This document shows positions 8,819 through 18,138 of a stretch of DNA of 64,000 nucleotides, in pieces (the first letter of the stretch is position 1; each line of letters opens with the position of its first letter). The stretch lies in contig NZ_CP140706.1 in NCBI RefSeq assembly GCF_034555375.1, positions 4,827,001 to 4,891,000 of the forward strand. The letters run 5' to 3'. Position numbers and translations under genes: made by a program. The notes beneath the pieces are model-generated. The model ran no database searches. It was given only the letters and a program-made list of their open reading frames with translations, and was not told where the DNA came from. Origin of the DNA: Pseudomonas sp. B33.4 (GTDB lineage: Bacteria > Pseudomonadota > Gammaproteobacteria > Pseudomonadales > Pseudomonadaceae).

Positions 8819-9589
8819 GTGACACCACTCATGATCACCCTGCTTGTCATAGCCGGGATCGCAATTCTGATCGCCATTGGCTACATGAACCATGTGGTGG
8901 AAAACAACAAACTGGAGAAGGCCCGCACCAAGGTCGAACTCAACGACCGCCTGCGCCGCTGCGGCGAACTGACCGAAACCTTCCCGGGCCAGTTCATGAC
9001 CCCGGCACTCAAGCTGCTGCTGACGCGCCTGGAATTGAACGTCTGCCAGCGCCTGCTGAACCTGGAAAAAACCAGCGCCACCACCAAAGCGCGCATCACC
9101 GAACTGAGTGCCCTGGTCGCCCAAGGCGAATCGATTCCGGTCAACAACCCGCCGTCGCCGATTCTGACCGAAGCCAAAGCCAAAGACGTGCGCTTCCTGC
9201 TCGAAGCCCTCCACGGCCAGATCACCCGCGCCGCCCACGACGGCTTCCTGCCTCCTAACGAAGCCAAACACTGGATTCGCGAAGTCCGCCACATTCTGGT
9301 GCTACTGCACATCGAGTTCTTCAACAACCTCGGCCAACAGTCCCTGCAACAAAACCAGCCCGGCCAGGCCCGCCTCGCCTTCGAACGCGGCGTGCAATAC
9401 CTGCGCAAACAGCAGGATCCACAGATGTATGCAGAACAACTGCAATACCTGGAAAAACTGCTGGCCCGCGCCAACGCCCAAGTCATGGACAAAATCGCAC
9501 CGGTTGAAGGTGAAGAGAACCAACTGACTGCCGGCCTCAAAGATGTCGAGGCCGATGCGGACTGGAAAAAGAAAGTGATTTACGACTGA
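8819..9589 (+). CDS. Conserved membrane-anchored hypothetical protein
   Basis: 256 residues from GTG 8819, with AGAGG 8 bases upstream. Residues 4-23 (MITLLVIAGIAILIAIGYMN) form one membrane segment. The rest is a charged, helical cytoplasmic domain with two parts: about 30-100 (coiled, with RLELNVCQRLLNLEKTSATT) and 120-220 (FLLEALHGQITRAAHDGFLP to LEKLLARANAQVMDKI). The second part contains a stretch resembling a single TPR-like helix pair (QNQPGQARLAFERGVQYL). I do not recognise a named family. A terminator follows at 9608. Confidence 0.8.
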   Translation: MTPLMITLLVIAGIAILIAIGYMNHVVENNKLEKARTKVELNDRLRRCGELTETFPGQFMTPALKLLLTRLELNVCQRLLNLEKTSATTKARITELSALVAQGESIPVNNPPSPILTEAKAKDVRFLLEALHGQITRAAHDGFLPPNEAKHWIREVRHILVLLHIEFFNNLGQQSLQQNQPGQARLAFERGVQYLRKQQDPQMYAEQLQYLEKLLARANAQVMDKIAPVEGEENQLTAGLKDVEADADWKKKVIYD

Positions 9590-9607
9590 TTGCAGAAGTT
9601 GAAAGAG

Positions 9608-9631
9608 AAGCCACCGAGAGGTGGCTTTTTT
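9608..9631 (+). terminator. Rho-independent terminator
   Basis: AAGCCACC and GGTGGCTT form a stem followed by TTTTTT, 18 bases after the stop codon of the preceding gene. Confidence 0.88.
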
Positions 9632-9680
9632 GTGGGCTCGCGGGAGTGAACACGATAGACGCCCGGTGAATGTGAGAACG

Positions 9681-10196
9681 CTTTCGCGAGCAGGCTCGCT
9701 CCCACAGGGTTTGAGTACATCCGGCAGAGATTGGTCGGCTGTCAGGCCGCTTTCGCGAGCAAGCTCGCTCCCACAGAGTTTGAGTACATCCGGCAGAGAT
9801 GGGTTGGCCGCCAGGCCGAGATCGCGAGCAGGCTCACTCCTACAATGGGATTGAGCACATCTGACAGAGATTGGTCGGCTGTCAGGCCGCTTTCGCGAGC
9901 AAGCTCGCTCCCACAGGGTTTGAGTACATCCGGCAGAGATGGGTTGGCCGCCAGGCCGAGATCGCGAGCTGGCTCACTCCTACAATGGGATTGAGCACAT
10001 CTGACAGAGCTTGGTCGGCTGTCAGGCCGCCTTCGCGAGCAGGCTCGCTCCCACAGGGCTTGAGTACATCCGGCAGAGATGGGTTGGCTGCCAGGCCGCT
10101 ATCGCGAGCAGGCTCACTCCTACATTGGGACTGAGTACATCCGATAGAGGATTGGTCGGCTGTCAGGCCGCCTTCGCGAGCAAGCTAACTCCCACA
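9681..10196. repeat. Tandem REP array, eight units
   Basis: Eight REP palindromes (core GCGAGCAGGCTCGCTCC and variants GCGAGCAAGCTCGCTCC and GCGAGCAGGCTCACTCC) are spaced about 70 bases apart. Two alternating unit types differ in the linker (GGTCGGCTGTCAGGCCG versus GGTTGGCCGCCAGGCCG), which gives a higher-order period of 140 bases. The linkers also repeat (TTGAGTACATCCGGCAGAGA and the variant TTGAGCACATCTGACAGAG). Head-to-tail amplification of a two-REP block explains this arrangement. Open frames across it repeat every 140 bases and are not genes. Confidence 0.92.
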
Positions 10197-10227
10197 GAAA
10201 AGCAAAAACAACGCCCACCTCACAACC

Positions 10228-10555
10228 GCTTCCGCTTCTCACCACTCAACAGGATGAGCGTTAGCTCGGCTGCAGCTCTTGATCTTAAGGCCCGTCGGCA
10301 GGCTGAGTGGAGGGATTGATCCGGGGGTGGGAGCGCAGCGACCGTTCGACGAAGTCGAACACATCGAGAGGAGGTGCAGCGAAGCAAACCGTAGGCGATG
10401 CCCCCCGGATGAATCCCGGAGCGAAGGAACCCCGAGCTTTAGCGAGCGGGCCGAACGTCAGGGCAAAGCGTTTTGGTTACTTTTGGGCGTCTGCAAAAGT
10501 GACCCGCCGTAAGGGCGGAACCCTAATCAGCAACACCCGAAGCAACGGATATCCC
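10228..10555. repeat. Structured 330-bp dispersed repeat, copy A
   Basis: About 328 bases alignable along their whole length with 20462-20795. Conserved blocks include TCACCACTCAA at the left, AGGAGGTGCAGCGAAGCAAA in the middle, GAGCGAAGGAACCCCGAG, and AGGGCGGAACCCTAA and GCAACGGATAT at the right. Four hairpins can be drawn: 10312-10327 with 10402-10417, 10344-10360, 10479-10500 and 10504-10518. Three show compensatory changes against copy B. It ends 50 bases beyond the 3' end of the chemoreceptor gene. Confidence 0.88.
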
Positions 10556-10604
10556 CCCAAAACCCAAGAGCCTGGCCGGCCCATGGGCCGCCAAGCCCAA
10601 AGCG

Positions 10605-12572
10605 TCAAAGCCGAAAATGCCCAACCATCCCCCGCAACTCACTCCCCAACTGCGCCAGCTCAACACTCGAAGCCGCATTCCCGCGCATCGCAACCGACGA
10701 CTGATCCGCACTTGCGCGAATACTCGTCACACTGCGATTGATCTCCTCCGCCACCGAACTCTGCTCCTCGGCCGCCGCCGCAATCTGCTGATTCATCTGC
10801 TGAATCAACGACACCGCCGCCGCAATACTGCCCAGCGCACTCTCGGTCTGCAGCGCATCACTGACCGCCAGCTTCACCAACTCCCCGCTATTCTGAATCT
10901 GCTGCACCGAAGCATGCGCTGCCGAACGCAACGCACTGACCAGCCGTTCAATTTCCTCAGTAGACTGCTGCGTGCGCCGAGCCAGTGCACGCACCTCATC
11001 GGCCACCACCGCAAAGCCCCTGCCCTGCTCACCGGCCCGTGCCGCCTCGATCGCAGCATTCAACGCCAACAGGTTGGTCTGCTCGGCAACGCTTTTGATC
11101 ACCCCCAGTACCGTGCCGATGTTCTGGATTTCCGCACTGAGGCTTTCGATGCTGGAACTGGCCGACGTCGCCGAGTCGGCCAATTGTTCGATCCGCACCA
11201 TGCTCTGGCGCACCACCTGCTGCCCACTCTCGACCTTGTCGTCCGCCGTTTGCGCGGCCAGCGCCGCCTCTTCGGCGTTGCGCGCAACGTCATGCACGGT
11301 GGCGGTCATCTGGTTCATCGCCGTGGCGACCTGCTCGGTTTCTTCCTTCTGGCTGCTGACCTCAAGGTTGGTCTGCTCGGTGACCGCCGACAACGATTGC
11401 GCCGAACTGGCCAGTTGCTCGATCCCCGCCTGCAACCCGCTGACGATCGTGCTCAGCCCCGCCCCCATCTGTTGCATCGCCAGCATCAACTGGCCGATCT
11501 CGTCACGACGGGTCACTTGCACGGTTGCACTCAAGTCGCCGGCGGCAATCTGTTGCGCGACCTGAATCACGCTGCGCAATGGCGCGACGATAAGTCGGGT
11601 GATCAGCCACGCAGCGAGTAATCCCACCAGCAATGCCAGCGCCGATGAGCCGATGATCAGCAGCGAGTTTTTCTTCAGTTCCGCCTGCATCGCGCCGTCT
11701 TCAGCGACATAAGCCTGATTCACCCGCGCGACCACTTGGTCGGCACGCTGGTGCAATTGCTCGTAGACGGTCTTTTCCTGAGCGAGCAATCCGGTGTACT
11801 CAGCCAGTTTTTCGTTGAAACCGGCGATATGCCCGGACACTTCATTGAGGACGGTCAAATAGCCCTCGTCCTTGACCGTGGTTTTCAGCTCTTCGGCTTG
11901 CGTCTGAGCCTGCGCGGCTTGTTCGATATTGCCCTTGCCGGCGCTGTCAGGATCGCCCTTGCGGCTTTGATCCAGACGAATCCGCGCTTCGTTCATCGCC
12001 TGCAGCATCAATCGGGAAACCTGGTTGACCTGACTGGCCTGCTCGATGAACTGCGCCCCGTCCTTGCCCTCGGTGTCCTTCAAGGTATAGGCGCCATCAT
12101 CGGCTAGCCCTGCCTGCAACACATCAAGGTTGTTGGCCACACTGGACACCGACCAACTGGCCATTTCCAGCGCGAGGTCCTTGGCCTGAGTCAACGACAC
12201 AAACTCGTCGAACGCCTTGCGATAAGCGCCAAGCGACAGCTGCACATCATTCATGACCGGCACATTGGCCACCGACTGCGCCTTGAGCTGATCAGCCAGA
12301 GCAACCAGTTCGTCGACGCCCTTACGCAGGGCATCGGCCGTCTTCGGATTGCCCCGCAAGGCATATTCCTGCTCGAGCAGGCGCACTTTGAGCAAGCCAC
12401 TGTTGAGCGAGGACATCTGTTTCAGCCCGTCGAAGCGCTGACTGATGGTTTGCAGGGACCAGACGCCAATGGCCGCCACCAGCGCGGTCAAAAGCAAAAC
12501 CAGCACAAACCCGATACCCAGTTTTTTTGCCATACCGAGGTTGGCAAAACGTCCTTGCATGGCCGAAATCAT
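10605..12572 (-). CDS. Methyl-accepting chemotaxis protein
   Basis: 655 residues. ATG 12572 is chosen for AGGGGA 9 bases upstream. The layout is a membrane helix at about 16-38, a periplasmic ligand domain of about 260 residues (39-300), a second membrane helix at 302-324 ([20 protein letters not shown]), a HAMP linker at 325-378 and a signalling domain at 400-655 with the hairpin tip [20 protein letters not shown]. The all-helical 260-residue ligand domain is about twice the normal size, as in the helical bimodular (HBM) receptors such as McpS that sense organic acids. The ligand itself is not readable. Acts with CheA/CheW at the cell pole. Confidence 0.93.
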   Translation of the reverse strand: MISAMQGRFANLGMAKKLGIGFVLVLLLTALVAAIGVWSLQTISQRFDGLKQMSSLNSGLLKVRLLEQEYALRGNPKTADALRKGVDELVALADQLKAQSVANVPVMNDVQLSLGAYRKAFDEFVSLTQAKDLALEMASWSVSSVANNLDVLQAGLADDGAYTLKDTEGKDGAQFIEQASQVNQVSRLMLQAMNEARIRLDQSRKGDPDSAGKGNIEQAAQAQTQAEELKTTVKDEGYLTVLNEVSGHIAGFNEKLAEYTGLLAQEKTVYEQLHQRADQVVARVNQAYVAEDGAMQAELKKNSLLIIGSSALALLVGLLAAWLITRLIVAPLRSVIQVAQQIAAGDLSATVQVTRRDEIGQLMLAMQQMGAGLSTIVSGLQAGIEQLASSAQSLSAVTEQTNLEVSSQKEETEQVATAMNQMTATVHDVARNAEEAALAAQTADDKVESGQQVVRQSMVRIEQLADSATSASSSIESLSAEIQNIGTVLGVIKSVAEQTNLLALNAAIEAARAGEQGRGFAVVADEVRALARRTQQSTEEIERLVSALRSAAHASVQQIQNSGELVKLAVSDALQTESALGSIAAAVSLIQQMNQQIAAAAEEQSSVAEEINRSVTSIRASADQSSVAMRGNAASSVELAQLGSELRGMVGHFRL

Positions 12573-12681
12573 TGCGCGTAGTCCCCTGCCATTGTCAGTA
12601 GAGCGAAGAGTCGCAACGGCCATCCACCCGCACAAGTCTCTGGCGTCGGAATAATGGCAAAAAGCTACGCCCGCGTCGTTT

Positions 12682-14082
12682 TCAGAACACTTGAGGTCGA
12701 TCCGCACCGGTGTTACGGAAAAACTGCCGGGCGCGCGGATCGCAGGCGTACGCGACATTGATACGCAACCAGTCGCCCGCCTCGCCACTTGGACTGAACG
12801 CATCCGGCGCTGACAGCAACACGCCGCAGCGTTGCGCCTGCCGAAGTATTCGAGAGTGATCGGTCACGCGCGAACGTGCCCAGATGAACAGCCCGCCTGC
12901 AGGTTTGCCGAAAACCTCCCAATCGGCATCCTCCAGCGCCTGCAATGCGGCAGCCCGGTCGGCATTCAGACGTTGACGCTGGCGCTGAACCAGTTTTCGG
13001 TAAGCGCCACAGCCCATCAGGCTGGCCAGCACGGCCTCGGAAAACCTCGACGCGCCGAGGCCGCTGATCATCTTGACCTGCGCCAGCCGCCTGACAGTTT
13101 CGCTGTCGGCGAAGACGAACCCGACCCGCAACGAACTGCTCAGGGTCTTGGAAAAACTGCCCACATAGATGACTCGCCCCTCATCATCCAGCGCCGCCAG
13201 TCGTGTACCGTTACCGGTGTGCAAGTCCGCGTAGACATCGTCTTCGATCAGACGCACATCGTAGGCTTTGCTCAGTTGCAGGATGCGTTGCGCCACACTT
13301 GGCGACAGGCAACTGCCGGTGGGGTTGTGATGATGACTGTTGATGAACACCGCACTTGGCCGAAACTGTCGCAACAAACACTCCAGTGCTTCGATGTCCG
13401 GCCCGGTCGGGGTGCGGCGCACCTCAAGCATGCGCACGCCATGCAGACGCAGCAGGTCGAACAGCGGCGCATACCCGGGGGTTTCGACCACCACGCAGTC
13501 ACCGGCCTTGAACAAAGTGCGCACGATCAGATCCAGCGCATGGCTGGCACCGCAGGTACTCAACAACTGCGAACTGCGGGCCTCGATACTGAGCAGCCTG
13601 AGGCGTTTGACGATCTGCTCGCGCAGTGCTGGAAGCCCCAAGGGCGTGCTGTAGTTGAACAGGCTGGCCATGTCGGTGCGAGCCACTTCGCGCAGCGCAT
13701 AGCTGAGGTCGTCAGGCTCGCGCCAGCTTTGCGGAAGACCACCGCCCCCCAGTTTCAAGCCATCTGGGGCTTCGCAGACTGCATCGCACCAGGCATAACG
13801 GCCCTCAAAGGGCGCCAGTTCATCTTCTGCCCCCAGCATCGCTGGCGCGGCAGCGACAATGAACCCGGTGCCTTGGCATGAGCTCAAAACACCCTGCGAT
13901 ACCAGCCGTTCACACGCCTCGACCACACACGACTGGCTGAGCAGATTGCCTCGGGCAATTTGCCGAACCGAAGGCAAACGAGTAGCCGGCGGCACACCAC
14001 TTTGCAGGATCCACTCCGTCAGTCCGTCAACAATCTGCTGCACGACCGGCACCATTGCCTGTCGATCAATTCTCAATTCCAT
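12682..14082 (-). CDS. MocR-type GntR regulator with aminotransferase domain
   Basis: 466 residues from ATG 14082; AGGAG lies 11 bases upstream, and a TTG two codons earlier is possible. Residues 8-75 are a GntR winged helix ([20 protein letters not shown]). The remainder is a fold-type I aminotransferase domain with NSHHHNPTG and the PLP lysine in [14 protein letters not shown]. MocR proteins use PLP to sense amines or amino acids and control a nearby gene. Candidate targets here are the adjacent SDR gene or the chemoreceptor gene, both on the same strand. The N-terminal half has the expected length and nothing is missing. Confidence 0.92.
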   Translation of the reverse strand: MELRIDRQAMVPVVQQIVDGLTEWILQSGVPPATRLPSVRQIARGNLLSQSCVVEACERLVSQGVLSSCQGTGFIVAAAPAMLGAEDELAPFEGRYAWCDAVCEAPDGLKLGGGGLPQSWREPDDLSYALREVARTDMASLFNYSTPLGLPALREQIVKRLRLLSIEARSSQLLSTCGASHALDLIVRTLFKAGDCVVVETPGYAPLFDLLRLHGVRMLEVRRTPTGPDIEALECLLRQFRPSAVFINSHHHNPTGSCLSPSVAQRILQLSKAYDVRLIEDDVYADLHTGNGTRLAALDDEGRVIYVGSFSKTLSSSLRVGFVFADSETVRRLAQVKMISGLGASRFSEAVLASLMGCGAYRKLVQRQRQRLNADRAAALQALEDADWEVFGKPAGGLFIWARSRVTDHSRILRQAQRCGVLLSAPDAFSPSGEAGDWLRINVAYACDPRARQFFRNTGADRPQVF

Positions 14083-14227
14083 GAGCAAGCAAACTCCTGT
14101 CCGTTTTGCTGGCGGCAGTAAATCACAGCCGCGCCGGACAGGCTGTGCGACAACGCCGCCAAAAGCGACCGTTCTAACCGTTTGATACACATTGTTTAAG
14201 GGACTTCACGGAACTGACCGTGATTCA

Positions 14228-14261
14228 CAAAAAAGCCCGCAAGGCATGCGGGCTGTTTTTC
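14228..14261 (-). terminator. Rho-independent terminator of the SDR gene
   Basis: AAAAAAGCCCGCA and TGCGGGCTGTTTTT form a stem; on the minus strand it follows the SDR stop codon by about 12 bases and ends in a T-tract. Confidence 0.85.
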
Positions 14262-14272
14262 CGGAGTTCTGA

Positions 14273-15034
14273 TCAGAATGCGGTGACACCACCATCCACG
14301 GCCAGCGAGTGGCCGGTGGTGAATGCCGCACCGTCGCTGCACAGGTACAGCACGGCGCTGGCGATTTCTTCGACTTTGCCGATACGGCCGACCGGGTGCA
14401 TGGCGTTGGCGAACTCGCCCTTCTTCGGATCGGCCTCATAGGCACGACGGAACATGTCGGTATCGATCACCGCCGGACACACCGCGTTGACGCGGATTTT
14501 TTTCTTCGCGTATTCGATGGCTGCCGATTTGGTCAAACCGATCACCGCGTGCTTCGACGCCGCGTAAATGCTCATCTTCGGCGCTGCGCCAAGCCCTGCT
14601 ACCGAAGCGGTATTGACGATCGCCCCACCGCCCTGCGCCAGCAACAGCGGCAGTTGATACTTCATGCACAGCCAGACGCCTTTGACGTTGACTCCCATGA
14701 TCGCGTCGAACTCGTCCATCGAGCCCTCAGCCAGTTTGCCCTTCTCGATTTCGATGCCGGCATTGTTGAAGGCGTAGTCGAGACGGCCGTAGGTGTTGAT
14801 GACCTCGTCCATCAGATTCTTCACTTCGCTTTCGACGGTAACGTTGCAGCGCACGAAAGTCGCTTCGCCGCCGGCTGTACGAATCAGCGCCACCGTGCCC
14901 TCGCCCCCTGCTGCGTCCAGGTCGGCGACCACCACTTTCAGGCCTTCGGCGGCGAACGCCTGCGCGGTCGCACGGCCAATACCGTTGGCCGCGCCAGTGA
15001 CTACGGCAACTTCACCGGAAAACGTCATGCTCAT
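14273..15034 (-). CDS. Short-chain dehydrogenase/reductase
   Basis: 253 residues; ATG 15034 has GAGGA 7 bases upstream. It is a classical SDR: cofactor motif TGAANGIG near residue 14, NNAGIEIE at about 88, catalytic Ser in NTASVAGLG, and Tyr-x3-Lys in YAASKHAV. Asp at the end of the second strand (VVVADLDAAGG) favours NAD over NADP. The closing region (DTDMFRRAYEADP, VLYLCSDGAAFTTGHSLAVDGG) is usual for the family. The substrate is unknown. It is divergent from the oxidoreductase gene at 15264. Confidence 0.92.
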   Translation of the reverse strand: MSMTFSGEVAVVTGAANGIGRATAQAFAAEGLKVVVADLDAAGGEGTVALIRTAGGEATFVRCNVTVESEVKNLMDEVINTYGRLDYAFNNAGIEIEKGKLAEGSMDEFDAIMGVNVKGVWLCMKYQLPLLLAQGGGAIVNTASVAGLGAAPKMSIYAASKHAVIGLTKSAAIEYAKKKIRVNAVCPAVIDTDMFRRAYEADPKKGEFANAMHPVGRIGKVEEIASAVLYLCSDGAAFTTGHSLAVDGGVTAF

Positions 15035-15263
15035 TGTTGTGTCCTCGGAGGGATAGATGCAGGGGATTTGCAGCATAGCCATTGAGGTATGAGGAGCGTC
15101 AGCACTATCCAATGGCTGTTTATGTACCCATGCGTCGCAGTGATAAAACCATCCCGGTGATCATCACTGCACTGGATCGGCGTGCATTCGCCGCATCAGC
15201 CAACCTTGCGCCAATGCCGGCGAAGGTCTATCAACAAGGCTTCATTCCGTTCGAGTGCCTGCC

Positions 15264-16268
15264 ATGACCAACCAGACCAATCGCCAGTTCCTGCTCGCCA
15301 AACGCCCGGTGGGAGCGGCCAACCGCGAGACTTTCACCTATCAGGAAGTACCGTTGGGCGAACCGGCAGCGAACCAGATTATGGTCAAGAACGAATACCT
15401 GTCCCTCGACCCGGCCATGCGTGGCTGGATGAACGAAGGCAAATCCTACATCCCGCCAGTCGGTATCGGCGAAGTCATGCGCGCGCTGGGCGTCGGCAAA
15501 GTCATCGCCTCGAACAACCCAGGGTTTGCCGTCGGCGACTACGTCAACGGTGCTATCGGCGTGCAGGATTACTTTCTCGGCGAGCCAAGAGGGTTCTACA
15601 AAGTCGATCCGAAACTGGCACCGCTGCCGGTGTACCTGTCAGCGCTGGGCATGACCGGCATGACCGCCTACTTCGCCCTGCTGGATGTCGGCGCCCCCAA
15701 GGCTGGCGACACCGTGGTGTTGTCCGGTGCAGCGGGCGCGGTGGGCAGCATTGCCGGGCAGATCGCCAAGATCAAAGGTTGCCGCGTGGTTGGCATTGCC
15801 GGCGGTGCCGACAAGTGCAAATTCCTCATTGACGAGTTGGGCTTTGATGGCGCCATCGATTACAAAAACGAAGACGTGATCGCGGGTCTCAAACGTGAAT
15901 GCCCGAAAGGCGTCGACGTGTATTTCGATAACGTTGGCGGTGACATTCTCGATGCGGTACTGAGCCGTTTGAATCTGAAAGCACGCGTTGTCATTTGCGG
16001 CGCGATCAGTCAGTACAACAATAAAGAGGCGGTCAAAGGGCCGGCCAACTATCTGTCGCTGCTGGTTAACCGTGCGCGGATGGAAGGTTTTGTGGTGATG
16101 GATTACGCGGCGCAATACGCCAGCGCGGCGCAGGAAATGGCCGGATGGATGACCAAGGGGCAGCTCAAGAGCAAGGAAGATATCGTAGAAGGTCTGGAGA
16201 CGTTCCCGGAGACGCTGATGAAATTGTTCAGCGGCGAGAACTTTGGCAAGTTGGTGCTGAAAATCTAA
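15264..16268 (+). CDS. NADP-dependent oxidoreductase (CurA/leukotriene B4 dehydrogenase-like)
   Basis: 334 residues, medium-chain dehydrogenase/reductase superfamily without the zinc ligands. ATG 15264 gives the family's usual N-terminus MTNQTNRQFLLAKRPVGA; a GTG 9 bases earlier is also open. The nucleotide fold shows SGAAGAVGSIAGQIAKIKG and, further on, the NADP-binding GGADKCKF. YFDNVGGDILDAVL is a family signature. Members reduce alpha,beta-unsaturated ketones or aldehydes with NADPH (curcumin reductase CurA in E. coli). Divergent from the SDR gene and followed by a REP doublet. Confidence 0.92.
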   Translation: MTNQTNRQFLLAKRPVGAANRETFTYQEVPLGEPAANQIMVKNEYLSLDPAMRGWMNEGKSYIPPVGIGEVMRALGVGKVIASNNPGFAVGDYVNGAIGVQDYFLGEPRGFYKVDPKLAPLPVYLSALGMTGMTAYFALLDVGAPKAGDTVVLSGAAGAVGSIAGQIAKIKGCRVVGIAGGADKCKFLIDELGFDGAIDYKNEDVIAGLKRECPKGVDVYFDNVGGDILDAVLSRLNLKARVVICGAISQYNNKEAVKGPANYLSLLVNRARMEGFVVMDYAAQYASAAQEMAGWMTKGQLKSKEDIVEGLETFPETLMKLFSGENFGKLVLKI

Positions 16269-16285
16269 AACCAGCTCAAATCAAA

Positions 16286-16376
16286 TGTAGGAGTGAGCCT
16301 GCTCGCGATACCGGTGTGTCAGTCAACATTAATGTTGTTTGACACACCGCTATCGCGAGCAGGCTCACTCCTACAG
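16286..16376. repeat. REP doublet (REPIN)
   Basis: Two inverted copies of TGTAGGAGTGAGCCTGCTCGCGA flank a 45-base interior that itself holds the inverted pair GGTGTGTCA / TGACACACC. It lies between the convergent oxidoreductase and pyrF genes. Confidence 0.93.
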
Positions 16377-16393
16377 GGTTTTGCAGTGTTTGC

Positions 16394-17092
16394 TTAAGCG
16401 ATTTCGGCGACAACCGAAGCCAGCGCCTGTGCCGGATCAGCCGCCTGGCTGATCGGACGGCCGATCACCAGATAATCGGACCCGGCATCCAGCGCCTGAC
16501 GCGGGGTCAGAATGCGGCGCTGATCGTCCTGTGCGCTGCCCGCCGGACGAATGCCCGGGGTCACCAGCTGCAGCGACGGATGTGCGGTTTTCAGCGCCGT
16601 GGCCTCCAGCGCCGAGCACACCAGACCGTCCATGCCGGCCTTCTCGGCCAGTGCCGCCAGACGCAGCACTTGTTCCTGCGGTTCGATATCCAGGCCGATA
16701 CCGGCGAGGTCTTCGCGCTCCATGCTGGTCAGCACGGTCACGCCGATCAGCAGCGGTTGCGGGCCACTGCGCTTGTCCAGCTCTTCACGGCAGGCAGCCA
16801 TCATGCGCATACCGCCGGAGCAATGCACGTTGACCATCCACACACCCATCTCGGCAGCAGCTTTCACTGCCATCGCGGTGGTGTTGGGAATGTCATGGAA
16901 TTTCAGATCGAGGAATACTTCAAAACCCTTGTCACGCAGGGTGCCGACAATTTCTGCGGCGCAACTGGTGAACAGTTCCTTGCCCACTTTGACCCGGCAC
17001 AGTTTCGGGTCCAACTGGTCGGCCAGCTTCAGTGCGGCGTCACGGGTGGGGAAATCCAGGGCGACGATGATAGGAGTCTGGCAGGCGGACAT
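16394..17092 (-). CDS. pyrF: Orotidine 5'-phosphate decarboxylase
   Basis: 232 residues, standard for the enzyme. It removes CO2 from OMP to give UMP, the last step of pyrimidine synthesis. The catalytic tetrad region is Asp62-x-Lys64-x2-Asp67 in [11 protein letters not shown], and the phosphate-binding motifs are TPGIRP near residue 180 and the final loop [12 protein letters not shown] 17092 has GAGAG upstream. It appears monocistronic. Confidence 0.97.
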   Translation of the reverse strand: MSACQTPIIVALDFPTRDAALKLADQLDPKLCRVKVGKELFTSCAAEIVGTLRDKGFEVFLDLKFHDIPNTTAMAVKAAAEMGVWMVNVHCSGGMRMMAACREELDKRSGPQPLLIGVTVLTSMEREDLAGIGLDIEPQEQVLRLAALAEKAGMDGLVCSALEATALKTAHPSLQLVTPGIRPAGSAQDDQRRILTPRQALDAGSDYLVIGRPISQAADPAQALASVVAEIA

Positions 17093-17376
17093 GAATGGGC
17101 TCTCAGGCAGGTCGAAATCGGCGCGCATTGTAGCGGAACCGGCGGCGGCGCGGCACCCGATGATCGGTAAATCGTCGCCTCAACCGTGATCAGCATAGCG
17201 CTCGCTGCTATTGTGTCGACTCCGATACACAGCCGACACGCCAGCAACAAGCACCCACGCTAGCCTCGCCAGCCGCAACACGTCCTTACATCAGCACTTC
17301 CCGCCTCACGGCCGGACGCCTATGCTGAAACCACCACCTCGCAGCCCATCTTTTGTGGTTGGCGGCCTACCGGCAG
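17093..17376. other. Divergent intergenic region between pyrF and a response regulator
   Basis: 284 bases. No hairpin, promoter of good quality or recognisable binding site is visible. Confidence 0.3.
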
Positions 17377-18138
17377 ATGAACAGCCTCATGCACAACACC
17401 CAAATGACCGCGACTGATGAGCCTAAAGACGACAAGCGCTGGAGCATTCGTGCGCTGATCGTCGATGACGACGTGCCGATCCGCGAGCTGATGATCGATT
17501 ACCTCGCGCGTTTCAACATCCACGCCAGCGGCGTCACCGACGGTGCAGCCATGCGCCAGGCGATGCAGGCCGAGCATTTCGACGTTGTCGTGCTGGACCT
17601 GATGCTGCCCGGCGAAGACGGCTTGTCGCTGTGCCGCTGGCTGCGCGCCGAATCGGATATCCCGATCCTGATGCTGACGGCTCGCTGCGAACCGACCGAC
17701 CGCATCATCGGCCTCGAACTGGGCGCCGATGACTATATGGCCAAGCCGTTTGAACCGCGTGAACTGGTTGCACGCATCCAGACCATCCTGCGTCGGGTGC
17801 GCGATGACCGCACCGAACAACGCGCCAACATCCGTTTCGACAATTGGCGCTTGAACAGTGTCCTGCGCCAATTGATTGCCGACGACGGCCTGGTGGTGCC
17901 GCTATCCAACGCCGAATTCCGCCTGCTCTGGGTTTTCATCGAAAGGCCGCGCCGGGTGCTCAGCCGCGAGCAATTGCTCGACGCGGCCCGTGGCCGCTCG
18001 ATCGAAGCCTTCGACCGCAGCATCGATTTGCTGGTGTCGCGTCTGCGGCAGAAACTCGGCGACGACCCGAAAGCCCCGCAGTTGATCAAAACCGTGCGCG
18101 GTGAGGGTTACCTGTTCGACGCGCGAGACATCGGCTGA
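17377..18138 (+). CDS. OmpR-family response regulator
   Basis: 253 residues if read from ATG 17377; starts at 17389 and 17404 are equally open and no clear ribosome-binding site decides. The receiver has the acidic pocket DDD at 30-32, phospho-acceptor Asp74 (VVLDLMLPG) and Lys123 (AKPF). The winged-helix DNA-binding domain ends GEGYLFDARD. The stop codon overlaps the start of the kinase gene (TGATG), so the two are translated together. Confidence 0.93.
   Translation: MNSLMHNTQMTATDEPKDDKRWSIRALIVDDDVPIRELMIDYLARFNIHASGVTDGAAMRQAMQAEHFDVVVLDLMLPGEDGLSLCRWLRAESDIPILMLTARCEPTDRIIGLELGADDYMAKPFEPRELVARIQTILRRVRDDRTEQRANIRFDNWRLNSVLRQLIADDGLVVPLSNAEFRLLWVFIERPRRVLSREQLLDAARGRSIEAFDRSIDLLVSRLRQKLGDDPKAPQLIKTVRGEGYLFDARDIG

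Noticed and set aside
9681..10196. CRISPR-like appearance of the array
   Set aside because: The linkers repeat along with the REPs and there are no unique spacers or cas genes.
9621..10319. Series of 77-102-residue open frames repeating every 140 bases
   Set aside because: They read through the REP array; their identity comes from the DNA repeat, they have no ribosome-binding sites and no protein-like composition.
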